Positions 5,401 through 6,305 of a stretch of 6,305 bases of DNA are shown piece by piece. Both the position numbers and the translations under genes were made by a program. Each line of letters starts with the position of its first letter. The stretch's first letter is position 1. Source of the DNA: Xanthobacteraceae bacterium (GTDB lineage Bacteria > Pseudomonadota > Alphaproteobacteria > Rhizobiales > Xanthobacteraceae); the NCBI GenBank assembly GCA_030039655.1, contig JASHVC010000013.1:1-6305 (forward strand). The letters run 5' to 3'. The notes beneath the pieces are model-generated. The model was not told where the DNA came from and ran no database searches. It worked only from the letters and a program-made list of their open reading frames with translations.

Positions 5401-6305
5401 ATGAACAGCTCGCCCACTTCACCGTCAGGGACTGGCTCAAGGTTCTCCCCCAAAACGCGCGTCACATAGCCCGGCAACGGCGTGCCGATCGTGACCGCTT
5501 CTCCGACGAGGCACTCGGCCGCCGTGGCAACAACCGAAGTCTCCGTAGGGCCGTAGGTGTTGAGCATGCGTCGGCCCGGCGCCCAACGCGACACGAGCTC
5601 CGCGGGGCACTCCTCACCGCCGACGACGAGGAGTCTGACCAACGCCAAATCGCCGTCCATCATGGCCAGGAAAGTGGGAACCGTCGAAAAGAACGTGACC
5701 CCCTGGGTCGAGATGAATTCACGCGCGTCGAATGGCGAACGCGCCACTGTGTTGGGCGGAACGACCAACGTGCCGCCACGCGCGAACGCTCCCCAGATTT
5801 CCTCAACCGACGCATCAAAGGCGACCGAAAAGCCTTGGTACACGCGGTCATTGGGTCCGAGCTTGTAGACCGACTTCAACGCTCGAACAAAATTCACCGC
5901 GTTGCGGTGCTCGATAATTACCCCCTTGGGTTTCCCGGTGGAGCCCGATGTATAGATCACATAACAGGGATCGGCAGGCTTAAGCCCGACCTTGTCAGCA
6001 TCCAGCGGATACCGCGACTGGCGGCTGACCTGCGTCGCTTCCGCATCGAGGGTGAGCAAAGTCAGTGACTCGGCCGCCGCCAACTCGTCGAGCTCGCTCC
6101 CCGACGTGATGACGATCTGGATCCAGGCGTCTTCCACTATGCTGCGAATTCGATCGATGGGAAATTTGGGATCGATCGGCACGTAGGCGCCGCCCGCTTT
6201 CAAGACGCCAACGATTGCGGCGTAGAGCTGGCAGGACTTGTCCATGCATATCCCGACCATGGCGCCGGGGCCGACGCCGCGGTCGCGCAGCCAATGGGCG
6301 ATCCG
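2433..6305 (-). CDS. Pls/PosA-type non-ribosomal peptide synthetase (A-T plus three membrane/beta-helix modules), 5' partial
   Basis: 1290 residues are visible and the start lies beyond the right edge: codons from 6305 to 6261 are open and read RIAHWLRDRGVGPGA, a normal adenylation-domain sequence. Residues here count from the Met at 6260. The adenylation domain (1-445) has A2 LKAGGAYVPID, A3 YTSGSTGKPKG (103-113), A4 FDASVEEIW (148-156), A5 NTYGPTE (234-240), A7 FRTHDVV, where His replaces the usual Gly, A8 GRNDRLIKIRGFRVELSEIE (341-360) and A10 SGKVDR with the essential Lys433. The carrier domain (about 457-530) has LGGHS with the phosphopantetheine Ser491. From 562 on there are three repeated units, each with two membrane segments and hexapeptide-type beta-helix sequence. 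No condensation, epimerase or thioesterase domain is present. Pls of Streptomyces albulus has this same order and makes epsilon-poly-L-lysine in the membrane, the C-terminal domains carrying out amide formation. Pocket residues suggest a lysine-like substrate. A maturing 4'-phosphopantetheinyl transferase must be encoded elsewhere. Confidence 0.9.
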   Translation of the reverse strand, partial: RIAHWLRDRGVGPGAMVGICMDKSCQLYAAIVGVLKAGGAYVPIDPKFPIDRIRSIVEDAWIQIVITSGSELDELAAAESLTLLTLDAEATQVSRQSRYPLDADKVGLKPADPCYVIYTSGSTGKPKGVIIEHRNAVNFVRALKSVYKLGPNDRVYQGFSVAFDASVEEIWGAFARGGTLVVPPNTVARSPFDAREFISTQGVTFFSTVPTFLAMMDGDLALVRLLVVGGEECPAELVSRWAPGRRMLNTYGPTETSVVATAAECLVGEAVTIGTPLPGYVTRVLGENLEPVPDGEVGELFIGGESVSRGYVNMPKLNAERFISDGSVNEQGNLLRFFRTHDVVRVTKSGALEFLGRNDRLIKIRGFRVELSEIEAVLMEYPFVRAAVVNVLKHGESVELAAYVVPEGDLDPDDRRRLVELLRRRLPDYMIPRYLDVLDELPTMLSGKVDRNRLPAPQLLLASEDRKAIPPATSMERTIVESFERCFGVSPIYATDDFFRDLGGHSHIAGRVATDLRAKLGTNRVSVRDFYAHRTARHLAQHLEQTQLIEFPKVSKAEAVATTPAAAEGQSVGTAGRWACAFIQALVVLIFHAVVAGPILFLLLLAIDVLKGTTEWWWAAETASTFSFFIWPGWLLTSIAVKWTVIGRFKPGRYPLWGSYYLRWWIVDRFQSISWSGMFIGTPLMSLYYRAMGAKVGSNCTISTPYCSAFDLVNIGRGTSIGADTHMLGYRVEDGHLILGHVTVGDDCFVGVHCNLGLNVEMENQSFLDDMSMLADGAVIAQGQSYRGSPATPGTVRLPTAEAAPESWWRRALFCVLHLGLIYAMGYLLLLGVLPGLAIVSYGFLKFGIGAAVGAAFLPLPLSCVWWLAIVVAVKWLAIGRIRPGTYRLTSSTYLRIWFLRYLLDNTRHLLNPIYATMFTPQLLRLLGAKIGRNVEVSTVMHVVPDLVEMEDGSFLADACMVGGPRIHRGWVELAANKIGARSFVGNSAFAPSGVELGNNSLVGVLSAPPSNHTRTPDGTRWLGSPSFELHESSSCDAGQSDESRTYQPGFGLVLYRGLMELMRILLPGFIMAACLGAFAYLIAICHAQFPTPVVYLIAPVITMTLSLALIVVSAGIKRLLIGTFRPSVTPLWCAYVWRNEIVNGVFESLAANAMSPLMGTPFAAPCLRMMGCKIGRWVYLHTTLFSEFDLVKIGDNAALNIGTTIQTHLFEDRVMKADSLEIGDGCSIGNMSVVLYGAKMLRGSSLGPLSLLMKGETLAPSTRWHGIPTEPVRRASETEAERNGVCEAA
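2481..4577 (-). repeat. Triplicated membrane/left-handed-beta-helix module within the synthetase
   Basis: Three diverged copies of a module of about 220-240 residues are visible, at residues about 562-785, 793-1015 and 1042-1260 (4577-3906, 3884-3216 and 3137-2481). Each begins with two hydrophobic segments, followed by a shared signature: KWTVIGRFKPGRYPLW, KWLAIGRIRPGTYRLT and KRLLIGTFRPSVTPLW. Each then has GAKVG, GAKIG or GCKIG, followed by FDLVNIG, PDLVEME or FDLVKIG. Each ends with a [YW]xGxP motif (YRGSPATP, WLGSPSFE, WHGIPTEP) like those closing hexapeptide acyltransferases. The result is six membrane segments around three soluble domains, as reported for Pls. The middle copy is the most diverged in the beta-helix part. 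Confidence 0.8.

Noticed and set aside
6258..6305. Met at 6260 as the true synthetase start.
   Set aside because: Codons upstream to the window edge are open and encode typical adenylation-domain sequence, so the gene is truncated by the window.

Overview
The window is GC-rich and densely coding. All five genes lie on the minus strand, so transcription runs from high to low coordinates. The combination of a Bug/TctC-type solute-binding protein, an HdeA-type periplasmic protein and a Pls/PosA-like NRPS suggests a Gram-negative proteobacterium. A Bradyrhizobium-like alphaproteobacterium is my best guess, inferred from gene content only.

Region 6305 to 2433 is a large non-ribosomal peptide synthetase-like gene whose 5' end lies outside the window. 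It has one adenylation domain, one carrier domain and then three tandem membrane/left-handed-beta-helix modules. There is no condensation or thioesterase domain. This is the layout of the Pls (epsilon-poly-L-lysine synthetase)/PosA family. The ten pocket residues I read (D-A-E-S-V-G-T-V-V-K) are close to the lysine code of bacitracin synthetase as I recall it, so the predicted product is a homopolymer or short oligomer of lysine or a similar basic amino acid.

Region 2404 to 1652 follows after 28 bases and encodes a membrane-anchored or exported M23-like (LytM fold) metallopeptidase with one altered active-site position. Region 1582 to 1262 encodes a small HdeA/HdeB-family periplasmic protein with the two conserved cysteines. 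These three genes are close together, have Shine-Dalgarno sequences and show no obvious intrinsic terminator between them, so they could form one operon. A testable picture is synthesis of a basic polymer by the membrane synthetase, trimming by the peptidase in the envelope, and an acid-stress or envelope role for the HdeA-like protein.

After a 210-base gap (1052-1261) with no convincing signal comes a class II aldolase-family protein (1051 to 248). It has an apparent signal peptide, which is unusual for this normally cytoplasmic fold. A 134-base gap (114-247) carries a plausible sigma70-type promoter. It leads into the start of a Bug/TctC-type solute-binding protein (113 to 1) that runs off the left edge. 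These last two genes look like a separate small-molecule uptake/metabolism unit.
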